Positions 1-5,631 of a stretch of DNA of 19,400 bases are shown here, piece after piece (within the stretch, counting starts at the first letter, position 1; every line of letters starts with the position of its first letter). Source of the stretch: an uncultured Moraxella sp. (lineage in GTDB: Bacteria > Pseudomonadota > Gammaproteobacteria > Pseudomonadales > Moraxellaceae); assembly GCA_943908425.1 (NCBI GenBank), contig CALTTC010000032.1, positions 1 through 19,400 on the forward strand, in the 5' to 3' direction. Under the pieces are notes generated by a model that saw only the letters and a program-made list of their open reading frames with translations, searched no databases and was not told where the DNA came from. Both the position numbers and the translations under genes were made by a program.

Positions 1-22
1 ATAATGGCAAATTTATAATTAT

Positions 23-51
23 TTTATAAATTAACCTATATTTTTTGACAA
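23..51 (-). promoter_or_regulatory. candidate leftward sigma70 promoter
   Basis: On the minus strand TTGTCA (51-46) is followed after exactly 17 nt by TATAAA (28-23). It points out of the left edge of the window, so the gene it would serve is not visible. Each box differs from consensus at one position, but the surrounding DNA is very AT-rich, so chance matches are likely. Leftward reading from the immunity operon would be stopped just before it by the hairpins at 171-196 and 98-111, which makes an independent promoter here reasonable. Confidence 0.35.
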
Positions 52-90
52 AAGGCATTATTTTAAAGACAAACGGCAACAATAAGGCAT

Positions 91-117
91 AAAAAAGCCC
101 CCAGATGGGGGTTGATT
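91..117 (-). terminator. hairpin terminator, leftward
   Basis: CCCCC (98-102), loop AGAT, GGGGG (107-111), with flanking A/T extending the stem slightly. Read leftward it ends in CTTTTTT (91-97), a proper U tract. On the + strand it is followed by the weaker TTGATTTTT. It would be a second stop for transcription leaving the repressor/DUF3800 operon. Confidence 0.55.
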
Positions 118-140
118 TTTGTTTGTGGTAGACTTATAAT
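112..140 (+). promoter_or_regulatory. candidate promoter for a small RNA
   Basis: TTGATT (112-117), 17-nt spacer, then a perfect TATAAT (135-140). Expected transcription start is about 146-148. The only thing it can transcribe before the strong terminator at 171-196 is a ~50-nt RNA. Promoter spacing is optimal and the -10 is consensus; the -35 matches four of six. Confidence 0.45.
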
Positions 141-146
141 AAGCCT

Positions 147-200
147 ATGGACCGGGAGTGCCCAGTCGGTAAAAGCCCCTAATGCTAGGGGCTTTTATTT
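147..200 (+). ncRNA. candidate ~50-nt small RNA or leaderless micro-ORF
   Basis: This segment lies between a candidate promoter and a rho-independent terminator. Its 5' half can fold as ACCG (151-154) with CGGT (167-170), enclosing GG/CC; its 3' half is the 11-bp terminator stem. It ends against the 3' end of the minus-strand DUF3800 gene, so the two transcripts would converge. An ATG at 147-149 opens an 11-codon frame (MDRECPVGKSP, stop 180-182) that would be leaderless if transcription starts at 147. I cannot say whether RNA or peptide is the product, or whether either is made. I do not recognise the family. Confidence 0.3.
171..196. terminator. strong bidirectional terminator
   Basis: A perfect 11-bp stem (AAAAGCCCCTA, 171-181, with TAGGGGCTTTT, 186-196) with an ATGC loop. 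The T-rich tail TTTTATTTTA follows on the + strand and TTTT ends the stem on the minus strand, so it can stop both the rightward candidate small RNA and the leftward CI-DUF3800 transcript, whose last stop codon is only 4 nt away. Confidence 0.85.
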
Positions 201-961
201 TATGGGAATTTTTTTAGACCAAAGCTCATATAGCCTTGTCCTGTCTTATCTCTGCCACCCTTGCAGTATAGTTTATGCTTGATAATATCAAAGGCACGGT
301 TTTCTTGTGTTGGGTGTAATATATGGTTGCCAATTGGTCTTGCGATTAAATCAGCAAATTGCATTCCTGTAGAGTTAACGTGTTTTGATGCCATAATAAG
401 TTCAAAAGGGTAGCCAGTGCGGTGGATATTGCTGCGACAATACTGCTCAAACACCGCTTTAACCTCTTTATCCTCTTTTTTGCCTCGTTGTTCAAAAACG
501 ATATGCGTTATTTTTTGTGCCTGCCCTTTTTCTTTCAAAAAATTATATATTCGCTCAAGACCAAATTGTATTGCCAAGTGGTAGGGGTTGTAAGGTTCAG
601 TATATTGTTGAATCAACTTTACCTTATCAATCACACAAGCCACAACGATAAATTGAGTGCGTTCCATAATGCCAGTGATGTCGTTTATCAATTCAGACTG
701 GGCGGTTTTACTCATTACAAATTGCCCTTGGTTCTTTAAAATATCACGTTCGTGCAGCACAATCATATCGTGTCCAAAATGTTTAAATTTAAGGCTTTGC
801 ATCTCCTTGACCACGTTTTTTGTATAATATTTTTTATGAAAAATACAAAAAGCCAAAACAAATACAGGATAGTTAGAATCGTATCCTGTCAATCGGGCAT
901 CTCCGCTTTCATCTACATACACAATATAGTCGCTAAAATCATAGTCGCTAAAATCTGTCAT
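200..961 (-). CDS. DUF3800 domain protein, repressor-coupled
   Basis: A 253-residue protein of the DUF3800 family. That family is generally considered RNase H-like or nuclease-like with acidic active-site residues; its biological role is not settled. Seen here: the N-terminal acidic motif VDESGD (D17, E18, D21) and the C-terminal GMQFADLIA motif with D204, both typical of the family and both intact, at a normal full length. The ATG at 961-959 overlaps the repressor stop (TGATG), so the two are translationally coupled; a GTG three bases upstream is possible. A perfect 15-bp tandem duplication gives a repeated DFSDY at the N terminus. Being co-expressed with the repressor, it should be made in the lysogen. 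A lysogenic-conversion or anti-phage role is a guess from position only. Confidence 0.85.
   Translation of the reverse strand: MTDFSDYDFSDYIVYVDESGDARLTGYDSNYPVFVLAFCIFHKKYYTKNVVKEMQSLKFKHFGHDMIVLHERDILKNQGQFVMSKTAQSELINDITGIMERTQFIVVACVIDKVKLIQQYTEPYNPYHLAIQFGLERIYNFLKEKGQAQKITHIVFEQRGKKEDKEVKAVFEQYCRSNIHRTGYPFELIMASKHVNSTGMQFADLIARPIGNHILHPTQENRAFDIIKHKLYCKGGRDKTGQGYMSFGLKKFP
926..955. repeat. 15-bp perfect tandem duplication
   Basis: The unit ATAGTCGCTAAAATC occurs at 926-940 and again at 941-955 without mismatch. It is in frame in the DUF3800 gene and yields DFSDYDFSDY immediately before the first active-site motif. It looks like a recent slippage duplication that keeps the frame. Confidence 0.9.
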
Positions 962-1599
962 CACCCAATCCGCCGTTTATATTCCACCACCACCCCCACT
1001 ACCGTAAAGGGCTTATGACGACTATCAATCACGGGGTGAAAGTCATTTAATGGCACCAGCTGAAAATACTCTTGCCCATTGTCAAAGCCACACGGCTTAT
1101 AACGCTTAAAAGTGGCTTCGCTGTCATCTGCCACCATTGCAATCACAAAACTGCCTGCTTTGGGCTGTTTGTCAGCATCAACGAGTAAATAATCCCCTTC
1201 TTTAAAATCAGGCTCCATACTATCGCCACGCACCTGTAGCCAGTAGATGTTTTCGCCTTTGTCGTAAGTGTGGGGCATATATTCATCATAGTAATTGTCG
1301 CCCATTGGCGTAAATGCCCCTGCTTGCACCCAGTTTAAGACAGGGGCAAAGCGGATATTCTTTGGCGAGACTTTTTCAACGTTGGCGTGGCTGACTGTCA
1401 TCTCGCCTTTGCCTGTGGCAAGCCACGTTGCATTAACGTCAAATAAATTGGCAAGTTCTACCAGTTTGCTTGTGCTTCTTGATGTGCCACGCTCAAGCCC
1501 ACTATAGCTTGCTTGCGTTATGCCTACCTTATCTGCCACTTCCGTTTGTGTTAATTTTTTGGCTTTTCTTGCGGTCTTTAAACGGTCTTGAAGTTCCAT
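961..1599 (-). CDS. CI-like repressor, LexA-type autocleaving
   Basis: A 212-residue lysogeny repressor. Residues ~5-60 form an XRE helix-turn-helix (TQTEVADKVGITQASYSGLERG). The C-terminal S24/LexA-like domain carries the Ala93-Gly94 cleavage site, the nucleophile Ser127 in GDSMEP and the general base Lys165. All three are present, so RecA-stimulated self-cleavage and SOS induction are expected. The start at 1599 was chosen because AGGGGG (1614-1609) lies 9 nt upstream; the longer frame from 1665 would begin inside the -35 box of its own promoter and adds an unlikely hydrophobic leader. It is transcribed leftward from P_RM and is followed directly by the DUF3800 gene. Confidence 0.93.
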   Translation of the reverse strand: MELQDRLKTARKAKKLTQTEVADKVGITQASYSGLERGTSRSTSKLVELANLFDVNATWLATGKGEMTVSHANVEKVSPKNIRFAPVLNWVQAGAFTPMGDNYYDEYMPHTYDKGENIYWLQVRGDSMEPDFKEGDYLLVDADKQPKAGSFVIAMVADDSEATFKRYKPCGFDNGQEYFQLVPLNDFHPVIDSRHKPFTVVGVVVEYKRRIG

Positions 1600-1636
1600 A
1601 GCCAAATACCCCCTAATGCCTTTAATAAATAAAATT

Positions 1637-1665
1637 ATTATAAAGGACAACCTATAATTTATCAA
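1637..1665 (-). promoter_or_regulatory. repressor promoter P_RM
   Basis: On the minus strand TTGATA (1665-1660), spacer 17 nt, TATAAT (1642-1637). The boxes are near-perfect and correctly spaced. The -35 lies inside the inverted repeat at 1659-1673, so occupation of that site would affect repressor synthesis. Confidence 0.75.
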
Positions 1666-1698
1666 ATAGATAAACCATTATTTGTCTTGACAAAATAA
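1659..1698. promoter_or_regulatory. operators between repressor and cro
   Basis: Two inverted repeats. Site 1 is TTATC-AAATA-GATAA (1659-1673), perfect 5-bp arms. Site 2 is TTGTC-TT-GACAA (1682-1693), perfect arms, extendable to TTATTTGTC/GACAAAATAA (1678-1698) with one extra base. Site 1 covers the P_RM -35 and site 2 covers the P_R -35, the arrangement expected for a CI/Cro switch. The two sites differ in sequence and spacing, so they may be read by different proteins. Confidence 0.6.
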
Positions 1699-1715
1699 CG
1701 GCATTCCTATAATAT
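1687..1715 (+). promoter_or_regulatory. early rightward promoter P_R
   Basis: Perfect TTGACA (1687-1692) followed by TATAAT (1708-1713, 15-nt spacer) or TAATAT (1710-1715, 17-nt spacer). It lies just upstream of the Cro-like gene and its -35 is buried in an inverted-repeat operator. Confidence 0.7.
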
Positions 1716-1738
1716 TACCTTTATTTTTAGGATTATTT

Positions 1739-1978
1739 ATGCAACAAAGACAAACAGTAAAACGTTTGATTGAATATTTTGGCACTCAAGTCAAATTTGG
1801 TCAGGCGTTAGGCGTAAAGCAAGGCACGGTGAACGGCTGGCTACACGGCAAACACGGCATCAGCGAGCTTAACGCCCTTAAGATTGAAAAACTCACCCAA
1901 GGCAAATTTAAAGCCTACGAGCTATGCCCCAAACTTGCCGAATTCAAAGACCACCTAAACAAAAACCCCCAAGCGTAA
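1739..1978 (+). CDS. Cro/YdaS-like small DNA-binding regulator
   Basis: A 79-residue protein and the first gene rightward from the repressor. Residues ~7-55 form a helix-turn-helix (FGTQVKFGQALGVKQGTVNGW) typical of the Cro/YdaS antitoxin-like family of phage regulators. AGGA at 1729-1732 gives a ribosome binding site 6 nt before the ATG. By position it should compete with CI at the operators and favour lytic growth. A small hairpin straddles its stop codon (CCCC/GGGG and CAAG/CTTG arms, 1966-1987), without a U tract. Confidence 0.82.
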   Translation: MQQRQTVKRLIEYFGTQVKFGQALGVKQGTVNGWLHGKHGISELNALKIEKLTQGKFKAYELCPKLAEFKDHLNKNPQA

Positions 1979-2015
1979 ACTTGAGGGGCGTATTCACCAG
2001 CTATAGGAGAGACCA

Positions 2016-2717
2016 ATGAACAACGCTATTTTAGCAAATCTTAATGTACAAAGCAACATCACAATGTCAAGTCGTGAGATTGCCGAACTTATCCAAAAGC
2101 CCCACGATAATGCGTTAAAACTAATTCGTAACTTGATTGCAGGGGGTATCGTAAAAAATACGACACCCCATAACTACATACACCCACAAAACAATCAGTC
2201 TTATACTGAATTTTTGTCAGACAAAAGAGACAGTTTGGTTATCGTGGCAAGGTTGTCGCCTGAATTTACCGCTGCCGTGGTAGACCGCTGGCAACAGCTA
2301 GAAAACCAAACCCCAAGCTTACCAAACTTTAACGACCCAGTCGCCGCTGCACGGGCTTGGGCGGATGAGCTAGAAGCCAAACAAGTTGCTATTGCCAAGC
2401 TTGAGATGGCACGCCCCAAAATCGCTCATTATGATAATGTGGTGCAAAAAGAAGGCTTATTAAACGCCACCCAAGTCGCCCAAAAAGTGGGCTTGTCAGC
2501 AGTTGCCCTAAATCGTGTGCTAGATGAACTTGGCGTATACAACAAAGCGGTAAAGCGTAGCCGTGTCTTTAGCCAGTGGGTGATTGATAAAGGGCTTGGG
2601 GTGATTAAACAGACCGAGCAGGGTTTTAGCCAAGCGTTATTTACCTTAAGGGGCGAGGCTTGGGTGATTGAGAAATTAAACATGAGTACGTGGAGCAAAG
2701 GGGTTTTTCATGACTAA
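2016..2717 (+). CDS. Rha/Ant-type phage antirepressor
   Basis: A 233-residue two-domain protein. Residues ~15-95 match the Rha-type regulatory domain (MSSREIAELIQKPHDNALKL, a winged-helix-like fold with the typical SREIAE start). Residues ~110-230 match the ANT domain of phage antirepressors, including LLNATQVAQKVGLSAVALNRVL. Such proteins interfere with repressor function and promote lytic growth or respond to superinfection. AGGAG (2006-2010) precedes the ATG. It overlaps the next gene by 8 nt, so the early genes form one operon. Confidence 0.85.
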   Translation: MNNAILANLNVQSNITMSSREIAELIQKPHDNALKLIRNLIAGGIVKNTTPHNYIHPQNNQSYTEFLSDKRDSLVIVARLSPEFTAAVVDRWQQLENQTPSLPNFNDPVAAARAWADELEAKQVAIAKLEMARPKIAHYDNVVQKEGLLNATQVAQKVGLSAVALNRVLDELGVYNKAVKRSRVFSQWVIDKGLGVIKQTEQGFSQALFTLRGEAWVIEKLNMSTWSKGVFHD

Positions 2718-3393
2718 TACCATAGAAAAAGATTTGCACAGTGTATCAAGTACAGCACTATTTCACAAGGTATTGCACCATTTTGGTGATTGGGAGATAG
2801 AAACTGGCTATATGAACCGCATTGAAAAGAGCATCTATTTTGATATGCGGACACTGTATTTGCGTCAAGGAGCACCGCTAACAGACGATTTGGATTTGTT
2901 GGCAAAACGCTTATCGTGTCGCAGTGATGACGAACTTATCGCCTTAACCTTTTTGTTAAAAGACAAATTCACCCACTGCAAAAAAACCCATAGCTACAAG
3001 CAAAAAGAATGGGATTTGATGATTAAAAACTACCGCTATCGCCACCGTAACGGACGTAACGAGCATAACGGCAACGTAACGGACAACGTAACGGACAACG
3101 TAACGGACAACGTAACGCACCGTAACGATAACGTTATGCCACTTAGTAACGCCGAACGCCAACAAAAGGCACGGTTAGAACGTAAAAAAATGATAGACGA
3201 GCTTACCCAAATGGGCATAGAAGTTAATAAGGATATGGGCTTAACTGATTTACGTAAATTGTATAACGACAAATTAGCCAAAGCGGACAACACCAAAAAA
3301 CAAAGCGTAACGCGTAACGATGGCGTAACGAAGCGTAACGAGCATAGTAACGAGCGTAACGCAAAAAATAACGCTATAACCATAAACCATTAA
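2710..3393 (+). CDS. DUF1376 replication protein, N-terminal part
   Basis: A 227-residue frame. Residues ~25-115 resemble DUF1376 (YdaU-like, winged-helix; DWEIETGYMNRIEKSIYFDM), found in phage replication initiators that sit before a helicase loader. Residues ~115-140 and ~195-225 are low complexity (NVTD repeats; R/N/V/T-rich) and are encoded by an iteron-like array, as in lambda O, whose gene contains the origin. The frame stops at 3391-3393, but a second frame (3372-3887) continues with the usual C-terminal domain of such proteins, so this is probably the front half of a frameshifted ~390-residue protein. AAAGGGG lies a few bases before the ATG. Confidence 0.75.
   Translation: MTNTIEKDLHSVSSTALFHKVLHHFGDWEIETGYMNRIEKSIYFDMRTLYLRQGAPLTDDLDLLAKRLSCRSDDELIALTFLLKDKFTHCKKTHSYKQKEWDLMIKNYRYRHRNGRNEHNGNVTDNVTDNVTDNVTHRNDNVMPLSNAERQQKARLERKKMIDELTQMGIEVNKDMGLTDLRKLYNDKLAKADNTKKQSVTRNDGVTKRNEHSNERNAKNNAITINH
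3047..3361 (+). repeat. iteron-like array, candidate replication origin
   Basis: The hexamer GTAACG occurs 14 times, all in the same orientation, at 3047, 3056, 3076, 3088, 3100, 3112, 3122, 3146, 3307, 3314, 3325, 3335, 3347 and 3356, with ATAACG variants at 3065, 3128 and near 3264. Between 3074 and 3117 the period is exactly 12 bp (unit AACGTAACGGAC). Six copies are read as Val-Thr and eight as (Arg/Ser)-Asn, so the hexamer is kept across two reading frames, which points to selection on DNA rather than protein. An AT-rich stretch follows directly. Clustered same-orientation repeats inside a replication gene next to AT-rich DNA is the lambda-type origin layout. Confidence 0.7.
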
Positions 3394-3417
3394 CCAATAA
3401 CCATAATATTACTAACC
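3361..3417. other. AT-rich segment beside the iterons, possible unwinding element
   Basis: Immediately after the last GTAACG the DNA changes to degenerate repeats of the type ATAACCATAAACC, AT-rich and strand-biased (few G on the + strand). In lambda-type origins an AT-rich element sits beside the iterons. The break between the two replication-gene frames also lies inside this low-complexity stretch (3372-3393). Confidence 0.4.
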
Positions 3418-3887
3418 CCCCTAACCCCCCAAGGGGCGATGGTGGCGAATCTGCAGCCAACCCTGTAACCAAATCCGCAAAAGCGAAACCCTCTGCCAAT
3501 ACGCTAGAATTTTGCTTTGACACGTTTTGGGAGAGCTACCCAAGAAAACAAGCTCGTGCCAAAGCACGCACCGTCTTAGATAAAATTTTAAGCCGTGCTG
3601 ACAACGTCCAAGACAAGTTTGAGGAAGTGATGACAGGGTTAAACCGTAGCTTACCGTACCTTACCGCACAGGCAACCAAGGACGGCGGTAACTTTTGTCC
3701 ACACGCAACCACGTGGCTAAACGGTGAATGCTGGCTTGATGAACCACCTGCCCTAGTAACCCAAAAACCTGTGAATGGCTACCCAAGTCACGCACAAGCC
3801 CACGACTTCACCCAGTATTTGAATGTAAATCACACCCCACCGCCCAATGCATTTGACGGCATAGTGATTGATGGAGATTGCCAATGA
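3372..3887 (+). pseudogene. C-terminal part of the replication protein, out of frame
   Basis: This frame is open from 3372 and encodes ~171 residues, including FDTFWESYPRKQARAK and FCPHATTWLNGECW. These are characteristic of the C-terminal domain of phage replication/HTH proteins that start with DUF1376-like modules. It has no good start: the first GTG/ATG is at 3624/3627, in the middle of the domain and without a Shine-Dalgarno. To join the upstream frame a -1 (or +2) change is needed between 3372 and 3393. No canonical slippery heptamer is there, so an indel in low-complexity DNA or a sequencing error is more likely than programmed frameshifting. Confidence 0.7.
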
Positions 3888-4513
3888 ATTTATCTGTAAC
3901 CAACATTCACCCCCAAGCCACCCAAGTGTTAGGCACCATACAAATGCTTGTGCCAAGCTCGTTTAATAAAAAATTTGGAGCCACCAGTGCTGACAACCTA
4001 GTCTTGGCAATGAGCCTATGCTTGGATGGGCTAACAGATGAGCAAATCAGCCTAGGCATTCACACGGTAAGGGATAAGGGCTTTTGTCCAGACCCTGCAC
4101 TCTTTCGCAGGTTTTGCTTAGGTCAAGGGGATTTTAATCACACCGATGTGGTCGCCACAAGCTACATTGGCAAGCACGGGGCATTAAACGCCATCATCAA
4201 ATGGCAAGACAACCCCAAAACCCCCATCACGGTGGCGATGAAACAAGCCTATGATGAAACCTATGAGCTTTGGCAATCCATTCACAGCCAAAACGACAAT
4301 GTGAAAGCCGAGCTGGCATTTAAAGACTGCTATGACAAGATTGTAAGCGAGCTGGTGGCAAATCGGGTGATGTGTGAGATATACCAACCCCCTGTAGCCC
4401 TTGCCAAGCCTAAAGCCCCTGTCCACGTCCCTGCTGATGGAGATACCGCTATGTCGTATTTGAAACAAATAAAATCAATGCTAGCAAGTAAAAAATCGCA
4501 AGGGGTAAGCTAA
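3884..4513 (+). CDS. lambda P-like helicase loader
   Basis: A 209-residue protein just downstream of the replication initiator. The central region (LVLAMSLCLDGLTDEQISLG, then GFCPDPALFRRFC) resembles the pattern in lambda P and related loaders, where a short helical repeat is followed by F-x-P-x-x-x-x-F. Lambda P recruits the host DnaB helicase to the origin. The start is the ATG at 3884, overlapping the previous stop (ATGA) with GGAG 7 nt upstream; an in-frame TTG at 3878 is less likely. Assignment rests on pattern and gene order, not strong identity. Confidence 0.65.
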   Translation: MNLSVTNIHPQATQVLGTIQMLVPSSFNKKFGATSADNLVLAMSLCLDGLTDEQISLGIHTVRDKGFCPDPALFRRFCLGQGDFNHTDVVATSYIGKHGALNAIIKWQDNPKTPITVAMKQAYDETYELWQSIHSQNDNVKAELAFKDCYDKIVSELVANRVMCEIYQPPVALAKPKAPVHVPADGDTAMSYLKQIKSMLASKKSQGVS

Positions 4514-4601
4514 TTATCATATGTAAATACCCCATTAAAGCCCCTTAAAACGCAACCAACGCCTTAAACGCAACTATGGGGCAAATACAAGGATTATCAC
4601 A

Positions 4602-4992
4602 ATGACCGAAGATGCTATCCAAAAACAGCTTATCACTTGGGCAAGCTATCAGCCCCTATGCAAGGACAAATCAAAACAAAATCTATTGGCAATATTTAAC
4701 AACCATTAGCCATTATACAGGCATTAGCAAAGACAGACTGCACAAGGACTTTAAACGCCAGTTTTTAGCCAAGATATTAGCACGAGATGACAAGGCTTAC
4801 CGTGCTTGCTTTGACAGCATAAAGCACGCCAAGGCTCACCTAAGCGATACCGAATACCAAAAACTGGCAATGGGCGTGGCAAGCTTGATTAGCACGACCA
4901 AGGCAAGCGTTGGGCAGATGGGCGAGTATCTGGCGGATATTGAAACGTGGTGCTTGGATAACTTTGAGATGACATTAATGGGGCGGATATGA
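4602..4992 (+). pseudogene. NinB-like early gene, apparent frameshift
   Basis: The ATG at 4602 has a good Shine-Dalgarno (AGGA, 4590-4593) and opens MTEDAIQKQLITWASYQ, but stops near 4707. A +1 frame then carries the rest, NKIYWQYLTTISHYTGISKD through to 4992. The pattern of aromatic residues followed by GxxKDxLHxxFKxxFL resembles NinB-type/YdfU-neighbourhood phage recombination proteins. Joined in the A-rich stretch around 4668-4690 the product is ~129 residues. The alternative in-frame ATG at 4612 has no ribosome binding site and gives an unconvincing N terminus. Either an indel, a sequencing error or, less likely, programmed +1 shifting. The family call is tentative. Confidence 0.5.
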
Positions 4993-5027
4993 AAGAATTT
5001 ATTGTACTTCACTTGGAGAGTAAATGA
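4989..5027 (+). CDS. 12-codon coupling mini-ORF
   Basis: MKEFIVLHLESK. Its ATG overlaps the stop of the NinB-like gene (ATGA at 4989-4992) and its stop overlaps the ATG of the next gene (ATGA at 5024-5027). It includes the GGAG ribosome binding site of that next gene (5015-5018). It may serve only to carry ribosomes across the gap; no function as a peptide is claimed. Confidence 0.25.
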   Translation: MKEFIVLHLESK

Positions 5028-5518
5028 GCGATTATACAAATCTAGACTTAGCTCGTGCGCTGATGAGTCAAAAGAGCACAAGCGAGTTTAGCAACAATCT
5101 TAGCAAGTCGCCAAGCACGGTTGATATGGCGGATGCTAGTGGCTGTTTGGCTTATATTGGCAAACACGCCCAAAGCGATAATCCCAATCTTATGCAATCA
5201 GCGGTGGCATGCTACGTCAGTGATGCTAGGCGCGAGGCATTTTACGGCGAGGTAGTCAAGCTTGCCGAGCAAGGATATCGCTCTAAATACCAACGCAAAA
5301 GACATGCCAATAATCTTGCCTATGCGGTGGTGATTGATACCGTGCGTTGTGCTTTGGTGGATAAGGAAAAAGCTGACATACTTGGCGTTGCAAAATCCAC
5401 GTTTTGTCAATCGCACGCTATGGTTTACGAGGATGTGGCGGGGAGAGTGGCTTATGAATTGAGCGTGGCTGATGATGTGGCGGGGGAATATTGGCGAAAA
5501 ACTTTTAAAGAAAAATAG
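5024..5518 (+). CDS. HTH protein in the position of a Q antiterminator
   Basis: A 164-residue protein, the last early gene before the late promoter. Residues ~117-138 (KADILGVAKSTFCQSHAMVY) form a convincing helix-turn-helix, preceded by a basic stretch (RSKYQRKRH). I see no firm family match. Gene order (after the P-like and Nin-like genes, directly before a strong promoter with terminators and the terminase genes) is where lambdoid phages keep gene Q, so a late-transcription activator or antiterminator is the best guess. GGAG lies 5 nt before the ATG. Confidence 0.5.
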   Translation: MSDYTNLDLARALMSQKSTSEFSNNLSKSPSTVDMADASGCLAYIGKHAQSDNPNLMQSAVACYVSDARREAFYGEVVKLAEQGYRSKYQRKRHANNLAYAVVIDTVRCALVDKEKADILGVAKSTFCQSHAMVYEDVAGRVAYELSVADDVAGEYWRKTFKEK

Positions 5519-5533
5519 CTTTAAAAAATAGTA

Positions 5534-5562
5534 TTGACAAACCGAACTCAAAAGGCTATAAT
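5534..5562 (+). promoter_or_regulatory. consensus late promoter (pR'-like)
   Basis: TTGACA (5534-5539), spacer exactly 17 nt, TATAAT (5557-5562): every base consensus. Start of transcription is expected at ~5568-5570. It lies between the Q-like gene and terminase, and the transcript meets a hairpin almost at once. Confidence 0.88.
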
Positions 5563-5574
5563 TTTATAAGATGA

Positions 5575-5606
5575 GGTTAAGTGTAAAAACTTAGCCGTTT
5601 TTTATT
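5575..5606 (+). terminator. promoter-proximal terminator 1 (tR'-like)
   Basis: GGTTAAGT (5575-5582), loop GTAAAA, ACTTAGCC (5589-5596), an 8-bp stem with one G-U, followed by GTTTTTTATT. It begins only a few nucleotides after the predicted transcription start, so the default transcript would be ~35 nt. It may act as a terminator, a protective 5' hairpin, or an antitermination (put-like) RNA element. Confidence 0.65.
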
Positions 5607-5607
5607 G

Positions 5608-5631
5608 CCCTGCCTTTGGTGGGGTATTTTT
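5608..5631 (+). terminator. promoter-proximal terminator 2
   Basis: CCCTGCC (5608-5614), loop TTT, GGTGGGG (5618-5624) with two G-U pairs, followed by TATTTTT. An alternative pairing of TTGCCC (5605-5610) with GGGCAA (5635-5640) would break it, so two exclusive structures are possible here. Confidence 0.45.

Noticed and set aside
1600..1665. Longer repressor start at 1665
   Set aside because: It would begin inside the -35 of its own promoter, upstream of the expected transcription start, and lacks a ribosome binding site.
3074..3361. CRISPR-like repeats
   Set aside because: The repeated unit is 6-12 bp, spacing is irregular or tandem, and it lies inside a coding region; no 25-40 bp repeats with unique spacers.
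3363..3369. AAAAAAT slippery heptamer as a programmed -1 frameshift site in the replication gene
   Set aside because: The heptamer is in the right phase, but the first codon after a -1 shift is TAA (3369-3371), so it would terminate at once instead of entering the C-terminal frame.
3755..3956. Minus-strand frame across the end of the replication gene
   Set aside because: Opposes a region with clear + strand homology pattern and gene overlap; no start signals.
4531..4581. CCCCAT/ATGGGG inverted repeat in the gap before the NinB-like gene
   Set aside because: Six-base arms 40 nt apart with no U tract; too weak to call. A short direct repeat (AAACGCAAC) in the same gap is equally weak.
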